Shown piece after piece: positions 42,655 to 51,204 of a stretch of 64,000 bases of DNA (positions are counted from its first letter, which is position 1; each line of letters opens with the position of its first letter). Location of the stretch: assembly GCF_010730745.1 (NCBI RefSeq), contig NZ_AP022615.1:124001-188000 (forward strand). Reading direction: 5' to 3'. The translations under genes and the position numbers were made by a program. The notes below the pieces were generated by a model, which saw nothing but the letters and a program-made list of their open reading frames with translations, had not been told where the DNA came from and made no database searches. Source of the stretch: Mycobacterium heidelbergense (lineage in GTDB: Bacteria > Actinomycetota > Actinomycetes > Mycobacteriales > Mycobacteriaceae).

Positions 42655-43167
42655 GTGCCGCTTCATCGGCTCGCCGTGACCCCGGCGGACGTCTCCGGGG
42701 AAAGGCTGGGACTCGCGCTGAACGCGCCCGCGCCGCCGCCGCTGGCGGCCTGTTCGCTTGAGCACCCCGACGGCGGCGCGCTGCTGCTCGGGGTCCTCGG
42801 CGCCTCGCACGTCGTCGCGGTCGAGCACGCCGCGGGCCGCTTCTCCGAGCAGGTTTCCTGCACCGCCCGCGGCCATGGGGGCGACCTGCCGGACCGCACC
42901 GACGCCCCCGGCTACAGCCTGCAATCTCGGACCGAGACGCGCGACGAGGCCGCCTTCCGGCGTCTGGCCCGCGAGCTGCGCGACCGCTGCGCGCGCGAAC
43001 CCGGCTGGCTGGGCGGCACCTTTCCGGGCGATGACGCCGCCCTGACCGCGCTGGCCGCCGAGCCCGACGGCGCCGGCTGGCGGTGGCAGACCTGGCACCT
43101 GTATCCGCGCCACCCCGTGGGGTCCGGCGGCACGGTGGTCCACACGGCGAGCCGGTGGCGTCCATGA
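42655..43167 (+). CDS. DUF2617 family protein (Rv2598-like)
   Basis: 170 residues starting with GTG directly after the preceding TAG. It has conserved-looking LLGVLGASHVVAVEHAAGRFSEQVSC, WLGGTFPGDDAALTAL and a C-terminal WRWQTWHLYP. Soluble, with no signal peptide. It occurs in the same order with DUF4178, DUF4247, DUF350 and SpeE-like genes in M. tuberculosis. Biochemical role unknown. Confidence 0.8.
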   Translation: MPLHRLAVTPADVSGERLGLALNAPAPPPLAACSLEHPDGGALLLGVLGASHVVAVEHAAGRFSEQVSCTARGHGGDLPDRTDAPGYSLQSRTETRDEAAFRRLARELRDRCAREPGWLGGTFPGDDAALTALAAEPDGAGWRWQTWHLYPRHPVGSGGTVVHTASRWRP

Positions 43168-43595
43168 GCCGCAATCGCCTGTTCCTGATTTCGGGCGCGC
43201 TGGCCGTCGCCGCCACCGCGTCGCTGATTTTTGGAATCACGTTGCTGCACAAGAACATCGCGTCCTACATTGCCAGCCACTACCAGGAGTACTCCTGGGA
43301 CGCGAACGGGACGCGCTATGTCTGCACCGGGTCACCGGCCCGGGTCGCCGACGCGCTCGCCGCCTACCAGGCCCCCGAGGCGCGGGCCGCCAACGGCGAC
43401 AACCAATACCTGCGCTACAGCAACGACATCGTGATCGTCGGGCCCGACGGCGATCGCCCGTGCAGCATCCGCGTGGAAAGCCTGAACGCCGGATACAACC
43501 ACGGCGCGTTCATCTTCCTCGGCCCCGGATTTACCCCCGGATCCCCGTCGGGCGGTGCCGGCGGGACCCCCGGCGGTCCCGGTGGGACCAAGTGA
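43164..43595 (+). CDS. DUF4247 protein, single-pass membrane (Rv2599-like)
   Basis: 143 residues; its ATG overlaps the previous stop (ATGA). One N-terminal hydrophobic helix (LFLISGALAVAATASLIFGITLL) precedes an extracytoplasmic domain with two Cys (RYVCTGSP and DRPCSIRVESL). It ends in a Gly/Pro-rich tail after FIFLGPGF. Function unknown; envelope location inferred. Confidence 0.8.
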   Translation: MSRNRLFLISGALAVAATASLIFGITLLHKNIASYIASHYQEYSWDANGTRYVCTGSPARVADALAAYQAPEARAANGDNQYLRYSNDIVIVGPDGDRPCSIRVESLNAGYNHGAFIFLGPGFTPGSPSGGAGGTPGGPGGTK

Positions 43596-43639
43596 CGCCG
43601 CACCGGAGGAAAACACCCCTTTAGTTCAAGGAGACAACC

Positions 43640-44095
43640 ATGTATCTCGCCGTCGAGATCGGAACCGTCGACCTCAACCCCGTTTTCAAGGGCGTGGTCG
43701 CGACGATCCTGTACTTCCTGGTCGGCATGGCGGTGCTGGTCGTGGGGTTCTGGATGGTCGACGTGTTGACCCCGGGGAAGCTGCGCCAACTGGTGTTCGT
43801 CGATCGCCGGCCCAACGCCGTCGTCATCGCCAGCGCGATGTACATCGCGCTCACCACCGTCATCATCAGCGCCATCGCCAACAGCTACAGCCAGCTGGGG
43901 CAGGGCCTGGTGGGCGTGGCGGTGTACGGGTTGATGGGCGTGCTGCTGCTGGGCGTGGCGCTGTTGACGCTGCACGTGGTGATACCGGGCAGCTTCCACG
44001 AGCACGTCGACGAGCCCGAGCTGCATCCGGCGTCGTTCGCGGTGGCGCTGATGCTGCTGGCCGTCGGAGGGGTGACCGCCGCCGCGGTGTCATGA
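43640..44095 (+). CDS. DUF350 membrane protein (Rv2600-like)
   Basis: 151 residues with AAGGAGA before the ATG. It has four hydrophobic helices in two similar halves (GVVATILYFLVGMAVLVVGFWMVD; AVVIASAMYIALTTVIISAIA; GLVGVAVYGLMGVLLLGVALLTL; FAVALMLLAVGGVTAAAVS), as in the DUF350/YjfL family. Its stop overlaps the speE ATG. DUF350 genes often accompany polyamine or glutathionylspermidine-type genes. Confidence 0.85.
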   Translation: MYLAVEIGTVDLNPVFKGVVATILYFLVGMAVLVVGFWMVDVLTPGKLRQLVFVDRRPNAVVIASAMYIALTTVIISAIANSYSQLGQGLVGVAVYGLMGVLLLGVALLTLHVVIPGSFHEHVDEPELHPASFAVALMLLAVGGVTAAAVS

Positions 44096-45639
44096 CGTCG
44101 GTCGAGGCCCCGGTTTCGGGGCGCTGGCGCGCGGTGCTGCTGGCCGCCGTGGCGGCGTGCGCGGCGTGCGGCATCATCTACGAGCTCGCGCTGCTGACGC
44201 TGTCGGCGAGCCTCAACGGCGGCGGCATCGTCGCCACCTCGCTGATCGTGGCGGGCTACATCGCCGCGCTGGGCGCGGGCGCCCTGCTGGTCAAGCCGCT
44301 GCTGGCGCACGCGGCGATCGCCTTCATCGCCGTCGAGGCTCTGCTGGGCATCGTCGGCGGCCTGTCGGCGGCGGCGCTGTACGTGGTGTTCGCGTTCCTG
44401 GAGGCCTCGGTCGGATCGACGTGGGTGCTGGCGGCGGGCACGGCGCTGATCGGCGGCCTGGTCGGCGCCGAGGTGCCGCTGCTGATGACGCTGCTGCAGC
44501 GCGGCCGCACGGCGCGCGCGACCGAGGCCGGCCGCACGCTGGCCAACCTCAACGCCGCCGATTACCTCGGCGCGCTGCTCGGCGGGCTGGTCTGGCCGTT
44601 CCTGCTGCTGCCGCAGCTGGGGATGATCCGCGGCGCGGCGGCCACCGGCATCATCAACCTGGCGGCGGCGGCCGTCGTCTCGGTCTTCGTGCTGCGCCGC
44701 GTCGTTTCCCCGCGCCAGCTGGCGACGGCGCTGTGCGCGCTGGCCGCCGCGCTCGCGCTGCTCGCCACGCTGCTGGTGCGGTCGGCCGACATCGAAACCA
44801 CCAGCAGGCAACGGCTTTACGCCGACCCGATCATCGCCTACCGGCACACGGCCTATCAGGAGATCGTGGTGACCCGCCGCGACAACGACACGCGCCTCTA
44901 CCTCGACGGGGGCCTGCAGTTCTCCACCCGCGACGAGTACCGCTACACCGAGAGTTTGGTCTATCCCGCGCTCGGCGGTGGCGCGCGCTCGGTGCTCGTG
45001 ATCGGCGGCGGGGACGGCCTGGCTGCCCGCGAACTGCTGCGCCAGCCCGGCGTCGGAAGGATCATGCAGGTCGAGCTGGACCCCGCGGTCATCGACGTGG
45101 CCCGCACCACGCTGCGCGACGCCAACGCCGGCGCGCTGGACAACCCGCGCGTCGACGTCGTGATCGGTGACGCGATGACGTGGCTACGCGGTCCCGGCGG
45201 CCTCTTCGATGCGGTCATCGTCGACCTGCCCGACCCCGACACCCCCGTGCTGGGCCGGCTGTACTCGACGGAGTTTTACGCGCTCGCCGCCCGTGCGCTG
45301 GCCCCCGGCGGGCTGCTGGTCGTGCAGGCGGGCAGCCCGTTTTCCACGCCGGCGGCGTTCTGGCGCACGGTCTCGACGATCCGGGCCGCCGGCTATGCGG
45401 TGACGCCGTATCACGTGCACGTGCCCACGTTCGGTGACTGGGGCTTCGCCCTGGCGCGGCGCGGCGACGTCGCGCCGGCCCCGAAGATGCCCGCCGACGC
45501 GCCCCCGCTGCGTTTCCTCAACCAGCGGGTGCTGGACGCCGCCACCGTCTTCTCCGGGGACGTCGGCCCGCGCCTCTTGGAGCCGTCGACCCTGGACAAC
45601 CCGCGCGTCGTCGACGACATGCGGCACGGGTACGAGTAG
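44092..45639 (+). CDS. speE: Spermidine synthase-like aminopropyltransferase with N-terminal membrane domain
   Basis: 515 residues. The N-terminal ~200 residues hold about seven hydrophobic helices. The C-terminal half is a SpeE-type Rossmann methyltransferase-like fold with LYLDGGLQFSTRDEYRYTESLVYPAL, SVLVIGGGDGLAARELLR, MQVELDPAVIDVAR and VIVDLPDPDTP. The GGGDG and DLPDP motifs bind decarboxylated SAM in true spermidine synthases. Membrane fusion suggests a substrate in the envelope or membrane rather than a soluble polyamine. The stop abuts the yebC stop. Confidence 0.88.
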   Translation: MTSVEAPVSGRWRAVLLAAVAACAACGIIYELALLTLSASLNGGGIVATSLIVAGYIAALGAGALLVKPLLAHAAIAFIAVEALLGIVGGLSAAALYVVFAFLEASVGSTWVLAAGTALIGGLVGAEVPLLMTLLQRGRTARATEAGRTLANLNAADYLGALLGGLVWPFLLLPQLGMIRGAAATGIINLAAAAVVSVFVLRRVVSPRQLATALCALAAALALLATLLVRSADIETTSRQRLYADPIIAYRHTAYQEIVVTRRDNDTRLYLDGGLQFSTRDEYRYTESLVYPALGGGARSVLVIGGGDGLAARELLRQPGVGRIMQVELDPAVIDVARTTLRDANAGALDNPRVDVVIGDAMTWLRGPGGLFDAVIVDLPDPDTPVLGRLYSTEFYALAARALAPGGLLVVQAGSPFSTPAAFWRTVSTIRAAGYAVTPYHVHVPTFGDWGFALARRGDVAPAPKMPADAPPLRFLNQRVLDAATVFSGDVGPRLLEPSTLDNPRVVDDMRHGYE

Positions 45640-46392
45640 TCACTCCTCGATCAGGGCCAGGATCTCGTCGGGGATGTCGGCGTTGGTCCAGACGTCCTGC
45701 ACGTCGTCGCTGTCTTCCAGGGCGTCGACCAGTCTCATGACCTTCTGGGCGCCGTCGGCGTCGAGGGGAACGGTTACCGACGGCTGGAACCCCGCCTCGG
45801 CGGAGTCGTAGTCGATGCCGGCGTCCTGCAGGGCGGTCCGCACCGCGACCAGGTCACCCGGCTCGGTGATGACCTCGAAGCTGTCGCCCAGGTCGTTGAC
45901 GTCCTCGGCGCCGGCTTCGAGGACGGCGGTCAGCACGTCGTCCTCGGTCAGGCCGTTCTTTTCCAGGGTGACGACGCCCTTGCGGGAGAACAGGTAGGCC
46001 ACCGACCCGGGGTCGGCCATGGTGCCGCCGTTGCGCGTCATCGCCACCCGCACCTCGCTGGCGGCGCGGTTGCGGTTGTCGGTCAGGCACTCGATCAGGA
46101 CCGCCACGCCGTTGGGGGCGTAGCCCTCGTAGGTGATGGTTTGCCAGTCGGCGCCACCGGCTTCCTCGCCGGCGCCACGCTTGCGGGCCTTTTCGATGTT
46201 GTCGTTGGGCACCGAGCTCTTCTTCGCCTTCTGGATGGCGTCATAGAGCGTGGGGTTGCCCGCCGGGTCGCCGCCGCCGACGCGGGCCGCGACCTCGATG
46301 TTCTTGATCAGCCGGGCGAACATCTTGCCGCGGCGGGCGTCGATGACGGCCTTCTTGTGCTTGGTGGTGGCCCACTTGGAATGGCCGCTCAT
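45640..46392 (-). CDS. YebC/PmpR family protein
   Basis: 250 residues starting MSGHSKWATTKHKKAVIDARRGKMFARL, the family signature. It has GGDPAGNPTLYDAIQKAKKSSVPNDNIEKA and YEGYAPNGVAVLIECLTDNRNR, and an acidic C-terminal domain. Members act as transcriptional regulators or translation factors easing ribosome stalling. Residues upstream of this Met are not conserved. It faces a long repeat-rich spacer. Confidence 0.95.
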   Translation of the reverse strand: MSGHSKWATTKHKKAVIDARRGKMFARLIKNIEVAARVGGGDPAGNPTLYDAIQKAKKSSVPNDNIEKARKRGAGEEAGGADWQTITYEGYAPNGVAVLIECLTDNRNRAASEVRVAMTRNGGTMADPGSVAYLFSRKGVVTLEKNGLTEDDVLTAVLEAGAEDVNDLGDSFEVITEPGDLVAVRTALQDAGIDYDSAEAGFQPSVTVPLDADGAQKVMRLVDALEDSDDVQDVWTNADIPDEILALIEE

Positions 46393-46467
46393 CGGTGTGA
46401 CATCCCTCTTCTGCACCTCTTCTGTCGCTCGAAAGTCGCCCAACGAGTCTACGTGGGCGCGGACACT

Positions 46468-46529
46468 CGCCGAACGTCACGCCAGCGTGGCGGTCGCCGC
46501 CGGCGGTCACGCTGGCGTGACGCTCGGCG
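46468..46529. repeat. Near-perfect 22-bp inverted repeat between pdxT and yebC
   Basis: The left arm (46468-46489, core GTCACGCCAGCGTG) and right arm (46508-46529, core CACGCTGGCGTGAC) pair at 21 of 22 positions around an 18-nt GC-rich loop. It lies between the pdxT stop and the yebC start on the minus strand. It may terminate the pdxS-tesB-pdxT transcript or be a dispersed intergenic element. Confidence 0.8.
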
Positions 46530-46607
46530 ACGCGGGCTGGTCGGCGACGCGGGCTGGGTCAGGCGACGCGGGCTGGGTCGCCGACGCGGGGTGGGTCAGG
46601 CGACGCC
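46527..46607. repeat. Imperfect 17-19 bp tandem repeats at the 3' end of pdxT
   Basis: Four copies of a GCGACGCGGGCTGGGTC-like unit start near 46527, 46544, 46563 and 46581, and a partial fifth near 46600 runs into the last pdxT codons. They directly follow the large inverted repeat. The copy number could vary between strains like a MIRU/VNTR locus. Confidence 0.75.
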
Positions 46608-47192
46608 GTTGACGATGTCGACGAACAGGTGGTGGATGCGACGGTCGCCGGTCATCTCCGGGTGAAACGCCGTCGCCAGCATCGGGCCCTGCCGCACCGC
46701 CACGATGTGGCCCGCCGCGCGGGCCAGCACCCGCACGCCGTCGCCGGCCCGCTCCACCCAGGGCGCGCGGATGAAAACCGCGCGCACCGGACCGTCGAGG
46801 CCGACGAACGCGATGTCGCCCTCGAACGAGTCGACCTGACGCCCAAAAGCGTTGCGCCGCACCGTCATATCGATTGCGTGCAGCGGCAGCGCCTGGCGGC
46901 CCCGCGCGCCCGCGTCGAGGATCTCGCCGGCCAGCAGGATCATCCCGGCGCACGCGCCGTAGGCGGGAAGCCCCTCGGCCAGCCGCGCCCGCAGCGGCTC
47001 GAGCAGGTCGAAGTCGAGCAGCAGGTGGCTCATGGTGGTGGATTCGCCGCCGGGGATGACCAGCCCGTCCACCGCGTCCAGCTCGGCGCGGCGGCGCACC
47101 GGCATCGACTCGGCCCCGGCCTCGCGCAGCGCCGCCAGGTGCTCGCGGGTGTCGCCCTGCAGCGCCAGCACCCCGATCCTTGGCGCGCTCAC
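46596..47192 (-). CDS. pdxT: Pyridoxal 5'-phosphate synthase glutaminase subunit
   Basis: 198 residues from GTG. Class I glutaminase: LVIPGGESTTMSHLL, the nucleophile Cys in AYGACAGMILLA, and the His/Glu pair in ATAFHPEMTGDRRIHHLF. It supplies ammonia to PdxS. Its start overlaps the tesB stop as GTGA. In M. tuberculosis it is also called snoP (Rv2604c). Confidence 0.96.
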   Translation of the reverse strand: MSAPRIGVLALQGDTREHLAALREAGAESMPVRRRAELDAVDGLVIPGGESTTMSHLLLDFDLLEPLRARLAEGLPAYGACAGMILLAGEILDAGARGRQALPLHAIDMTVRRNAFGRQVDSFEGDIAFVGLDGPVRAVFIRAPWVERAGDGVRVLARAAGHIVAVRQGPMLATAFHPEMTGDRRIHHLFVDIVNGVA

Positions 47193-48034
47193 CGGCGTGC
47201 GGGCTGATGCCCGCGGGCGAAGCGGGTCAGGCCCTCCTGCATGACCGCCGCGACCAGCTCGCCGTACCGGTTGAAGATCTTGCCCTGACACAGCGAACGA
47301 CCCGCGCAGGCCGACGGCGACGACTGGTCGTAGAGCAGCCACTCGTCGGCCCGGAACACCCGCATGAACCACATCGCGTGGTCCAGCGACGCCACCTGCA
47401 GGTGCTCGCGCTCCTCGAGGTGGGTGACTTGCGCCGAGCCCAAGAGGGTGAGGTCGCTCATGTAGGCCAGCGCGCAGATGTGCAGCACGGGGTCGTCGGG
47501 CAGCGGGTCGCGGTGGCGGAACCACACCTGCTGCTGGGCGGCCTTGCCGGGCACCAGCTGCAGGCGATCCCGCGGCACGATGCGGACGTCCCACTCCTCG
47601 AACTGCCGGAACCCGGCGTCCTCGAACACCTTGATCGAGTTCAGCCCGGGCAGGCCGTCCGGCGGCGGCGCGGCCGGCATGGCGTCCTGGTGGTTGATGC
47701 CTTCCTGATCGGTCTGGAACGACGCCGACATGGAGAAGATGGTCTCGCCGTGCTGGATGGCGTTGACCCGCCGGGTGCAAAACGAGCCGCCGTCGCGGAG
47801 GCGCTCGACGATGAAGACGGTGGGCGCCTGGGCATCTCCGGGCCGCAGGAAATAGCCGTGCAGCGAGTGCACCAGGTAGCGGGGGTCGACGGTGCGCACC
47901 GCCGACACCAGCGACTGGCCCGCCACATGGCCACCGAACGTTCGTTGCAAAAAACCCGAATCCGGGCTGAACACGCTTCCGCGGTAGATGTTGACCTCGA
48001 GCTGCTCGAGATCGAGGATCTGTTCGATCGCCAC
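47189..48034 (-). CDS. tesB: Acyl-CoA thioesterase II (TesB2-like)
   Basis: 281 residues, as in Rv2605c. Two hot-dog domains: FSPDSGFLQRTFGGHVAGQSLVSAVRTVDPRYLVHSLHGYFLRPGD, and RHRDPLPDDPVLHICALAYMSDLTLL with its SLDHAMWFMR tail. The last part carries the TesB Asp and Gln region. It hydrolyses acyl-CoA to free acid and CoA. It is embedded between pdxS and pdxT, so it is expressed with vitamin B6 synthesis; the reason is unclear. Confidence 0.93.
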   Translation of the reverse strand: MAIEQILDLEQLEVNIYRGSVFSPDSGFLQRTFGGHVAGQSLVSAVRTVDPRYLVHSLHGYFLRPGDAQAPTVFIVERLRDGGSFCTRRVNAIQHGETIFSMSASFQTDQEGINHQDAMPAAPPPDGLPGLNSIKVFEDAGFRQFEEWDVRIVPRDRLQLVPGKAAQQQVWFRHRDPLPDDPVLHICALAYMSDLTLLGSAQVTHLEEREHLQVASLDHAMWFMRVFRADEWLLYDQSSPSACAGRSLCQGKIFNRYGELVAAVMQEGLTRFARGHQPARR

Positions 48035-48043
48035 GACCGATTA

Positions 48044-48976
48044 TTACCAGCCGCGCTCCGCGAGGCGATGCGGAGCGGCGATCTGTTCGACGTTGATGCC
48101 CACCATCGGCTCGCCCAGCCCGCGCGACACCTTGGCCAGCACGTCGGGGTCGTCGTAGAACGTGGTGGCCTTGACGATCGCGGCGGCGCGGTGCTCGGGG
48201 GCGCCCGACTTGAAGATGCCCGAGCCGACGAACACGCCCTCGGCGCCGAGCTGCATCATCATCGCCGCGTCGGCCGGGGTGGCGATGCCGCCCGCGGTGA
48301 ACAGCGTGACCGGCAGCTTGCCCGCGCGGGCCACGTCGGCGACCAGCTCGTAGGGCGCCTGCAATTCCTTTGCCGCGACGTACAATTCGTCCTCGGACAG
48401 CGACGTCAGCCGGCGGATCTCGCCGCCGATGGCCCGCATGTGCGTGGTGGCGTTGGAGACGTCCCCGGTGCCGGCCTCGCCCTTGGAGCGGATCATGGCC
48501 GCGCCCTCGGTGATGCGTCGCAGCGCCTCGCCGAGGCTGGTCGCGCCGCACACGAACGGCACGGTGAACTTCCACTTGTCGATGTGGTGGGCGTAGTCGG
48601 CGGGGGTCAGCACCTCCGACTCGTCGATGTAGTCCACGCCGAGGCTCTGCAGGATCTGCGCCTCGACGAAATGCCCGATGCGCACCTTGGCCATCACCGG
48701 GATGGTCACCGCGGCGATGATGCCCTCGATCATGTCGGGGTCGCTCATCCGCGACACCCCGCCCTGGGCGCGGATGTCGGCGGGCACCCGTTCCAGCGCC
48801 ATCACGGCGACGGCGCCGGCGCCCTCGGCGATGCGGGCCTGCTCGGGGGTGACGACGTCCATGATGACGCCGCCCTTGAGCATCTCGGCCATGCCGCGCT
48901 TGACCCGCGCCGTTCCCGTTGCTGCCCGACTCGACGCTGCGGCGCTGTCCATTGGCTCGTTCTTTCCCTCAACCAT
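48044..48976 (-). CDS. pdxS: Pyridoxal 5'-phosphate synthase subunit PdxS
   Basis: 310 residues from the first ATG; an ATG eight codons later (MDSAAASSRA) would give the usual ~300. The core MAEMLKGGVIMDVVTPEQARIAEGAGAVAVMALERVPADIR and AGGIATPADAAMMMQLGAEGVFVGSGIFKSG are diagnostic. It forms PLP from ribose 5-phosphate, glyceraldehyde 3-phosphate and PdxT-supplied ammonia. It is first gene of pdxS-tesB-pdxT. Confidence 0.97.
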   Translation of the reverse strand: MVEGKNEPMDSAAASSRAATGTARVKRGMAEMLKGGVIMDVVTPEQARIAEGAGAVAVMALERVPADIRAQGGVSRMSDPDMIEGIIAAVTIPVMAKVRIGHFVEAQILQSLGVDYIDESEVLTPADYAHHIDKWKFTVPFVCGATSLGEALRRITEGAAMIRSKGEAGTGDVSNATTHMRAIGGEIRRLTSLSEDELYVAAKELQAPYELVADVARAGKLPVTLFTAGGIATPADAAMMMQLGAEGVFVGSGIFKSGAPEHRAAAIVKATTFYDDPDVLAKVSRGLGEPMVGINVEQIAAPHRLAERGW

Positions 48977-49021
48977 TGCGCTTCCACTCTAGTGGTCAGC
49001 GACGAGCGAGTTTCCCCGCGA

Positions 49022-50068
49022 TCAGCGGATCGCCTCGGGGACGCCGGGGTTGCGGGCGCCATCGGCCAGCCGGTTGGCCGCGGGCAGCAACTCGCCCAGT
49101 TGCCGCGGGTAGACCTGTTCGCCGGCCGCGGTCAGCGCGGCGATGTCGTTCGCGTCGCACCAGCGGGCGCCGCGAATGTAGCGGTGCTCCAATTCGGTCC
49201 GTCCCGCAATGGACGGCTCGAACCGGCGGGTGCGGTGGACCAGGTAGAACTCCTCGCTGTCGATCAGCGAGCCGTTGAACTCGAAGACCTCGTCGCGCCG
49301 CCAGACGGGTCCGATCAAATCGGCCGGTGCGACCCGCAGGCCGGTTTCCTCGGCCAGCTCCCGCGCGGCGGCCTCGGCCAACCGCTCGCCGTGCCGCACC
49401 TCGCCGCCGACGGTGAACCACCACCTCGGCGCGGCCCCGTCCCGGAAGGCGGGGTTCGCCGGGTCCGACCCGCACAGCAGCAGGACCGCGCCGGTCTCGT
49501 CGAGCAGCACCGCCCGCGCCGAGGTGCGGTGGTTGGGCACGCCCGGCGCGCTCAGGTCGTCGTGCGCCAGCGCGTGCGGCCGCTCGACGATCTCGAAATA
49601 GCTTGGCAGCGCGGCGGTTCCGCCGAGCCGAAAGGCGCGCACCAGGCGTCGTTCGGCCAGCGCGAGGGTGTCCCGGACCGCGTCGTTGTGGAATCGGCGG
49701 GCCAGCACCACCCGGGCCTCGGCGTCGGCCAACTCGGCGACCAGGCCCGCCGGCAGCGACGCCGGATCGACTATCGCCAGCGCGGCCGACAGCTCGTTCT
49801 CGGCGTTCTCGCGCGCGGGCCGGGGCGCGTGTTCCGCGGCGTCGGCCAGCGCCGCCAGCCGGCCACCCTCCGAAGAACTCCCATACCCGTCGATCGCGAC
49901 GGCGCGCGCCACCACCGCGCGCCGCGCCAGCGCGCCGTCCAGCGCCTGCCACGACAGGTCGTAGCGGACGTGGAGCCGGTCCAGCCGGTTGGCCGTGCGG
50001 TACGCCCAGCCTCCGGCCAGCGCGACCAGCGCCACCAGCACCACGATGGCGATGATCGGCCAGATCAT
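49022..50068 (-). CDS. Membrane-anchored Nudix hydrolase (Rv2609c-like)
   Basis: 348 residues. An N-terminal membrane helix (IIAIVVLVALVALAGGWAYRTANRLDRLH) is followed by an Ala-rich helical region (about 30-170). A Nudix domain has GGEVRHGERLAEAAARELAEETGL, matching the Nudix box with its REXXEE core. The start MIWPII shares one base with the pimA stop (TGATG). It lies at the end of the thrS-pgsA-pimA operon, suggesting a pyrophosphatase linked to lipid or nucleotide clean-up at the membrane. Confidence 0.87.
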   Translation of the reverse strand: MIWPIIAIVVLVALVALAGGWAYRTANRLDRLHVRYDLSWQALDGALARRAVVARAVAIDGYGSSSEGGRLAALADAAEHAPRPARENAENELSAALAIVDPASLPAGLVAELADAEARVVLARRFHNDAVRDTLALAERRLVRAFRLGGTAALPSYFEIVERPHALAHDDLSAPGVPNHRTSARAVLLDETGAVLLLCGSDPANPAFRDGAAPRWWFTVGGEVRHGERLAEAAARELAEETGLRVAPADLIGPVWRRDEVFEFNGSLIDSEEFYLVHRTRRFEPSIAGRTELEHRYIRGARWCDANDIAALTAAGEQVYPRQLGELLPAANRLADGARNPGVPEAIR

Positions 50069-51204
50069 CAGCTGGCCACCTGCACCTTGGCGCCCGACCC
50101 GGCGACCGTCTCGTACACCCGCATGATCTGGCCGGCCACCACCGACCAGTCGTAGCGGCGGACCGCCGCCGAGGCGGCCGCGACGTAACGTTCGCGCAGC
50201 ACGTCGTTCTCCAGGACTTCGATCAGCGCGCCGGCCAGCGCGGCGGCCTGCAAATCTGGGGGGTCCACCGGCACCAGCCGCCCGCACTCGCCGCCGCGCA
50301 GCACGCGCCGGAAGGCGTCCAGGTCGCTGGCCACCACCGGGGTGCCGGCGGCCATCGCCTCGACCAACACGATGCCGAAGCTTTCCCCGCCGGTGTTGGG
50401 CGCGCAATAGGCGTCGGCGCTGCGCATCGCGGACGCCTTCGCGGCGTCGTCGACCTGGCCGAGAAAGCGCATGTGCTTCGCCAATTCGCCGGCCTGGTCG
50501 CGCAATTCGTCCTCGTCGCCGCGCCCGACGATCAGCAGCTGCACGTCCGGGCAGCGCCGCACCACCCGCGGCAGCGCGTCGAGCAGCACCGCCATGCCCT
50601 TGCGGGGTTCGCCGTAGCGGCCCAAAAACAGCACCGTCTTGCCCGGCCGCGGATAGCCGTCCAGCCGCGGCGCCGCGGCGAACGCGGCGACGTCGACCCC
50701 GTTGGGGATCTCCACCGCGTCGGTACCCAGCGCCTCCATCTGCCAGCGCCGGGCCAGGTCGGACACCGCGATGCGGCCGACGATCTTCTCGTGCATCGGG
50801 CGCAGGATGCCCTGAAACACCGTCAGGGTCAGCGACTTGGTGGTCGACGTGTGAAACGTCGCCACGATCGGCCCCTCGGCGATGTTCAGGGCCAGCATCG
50901 ACAGGCTCGGCGCGTTGGGCTCGTGCAGGTGCAGCACGTCAAAGTCACCCTGTATGAGCCACCGCCTGACCTTGCGGTGGGTGGCCGGGCCGAACCGCAG
51001 CCGGGCCACGGACCCGTTGTAGGGAATCGGGACGGCCTTGCCCGCGGAGACGACGTAGTCGGGCAGACAAGCCTGCGGCGACGCCGGCGCCAGGACGCTC
51101 ACCTGATGCCCGCGGGCGCGCATCACCTCGGCCAGCTGCAGCACGTGGGACTGCACCCCGCCCGGCACGTCGAACGAGTACGGACAGACCATCCCGATCC
51201 GCAT
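50068..51204 (-). CDS. pimA: Phosphatidylinositol alpha-mannosyltransferase PimA
   Basis: 378 residues, identical in length to Rv2610c. GT-B glycosyltransferase of family 4: MRIGMVCPYSFDVPGGVQSHVLQLAEVMRARGH N-terminus, VLFLGRYGEPRKGMAVLLDALP, and the nucleotide-sugar motif CAPNTGGESFGIVLVEAMAAGTPVVASD. It adds the first mannose from GDP-mannose to phosphatidylinositol on the cytoplasmic face. It shares one base with the acyltransferase stop. Confidence 0.97.
   Translation of the reverse strand: MRIGMVCPYSFDVPGGVQSHVLQLAEVMRARGHQVSVLAPASPQACLPDYVVSAGKAVPIPYNGSVARLRFGPATHRKVRRWLIQGDFDVLHLHEPNAPSLSMLALNIAEGPIVATFHTSTTKSLTLTVFQGILRPMHEKIVGRIAVSDLARRWQMEALGTDAVEIPNGVDVAAFAAAPRLDGYPRPGKTVLFLGRYGEPRKGMAVLLDALPRVVRRCPDVQLLIVGRGDEDELRDQAGELAKHMRFLGQVDDAAKASAMRSADAYCAPNTGGESFGIVLVEAMAAGTPVVASDLDAFRRVLRGGECGRLVPVDPPDLQAAALAGALIEVLENDVLRERYVAAASAAVRRYDWSVVAGQIMRVYETVAGSGAKVQVAS

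Noticed and set aside
42614..43258. Minus-strand frames across the DUF4178/DUF2617 operon
   Set aside because: They are antisense, Arg/Pro-rich and lack starts with ribosome-binding sites. The plus-strand genes have the expected overlaps and family motifs.
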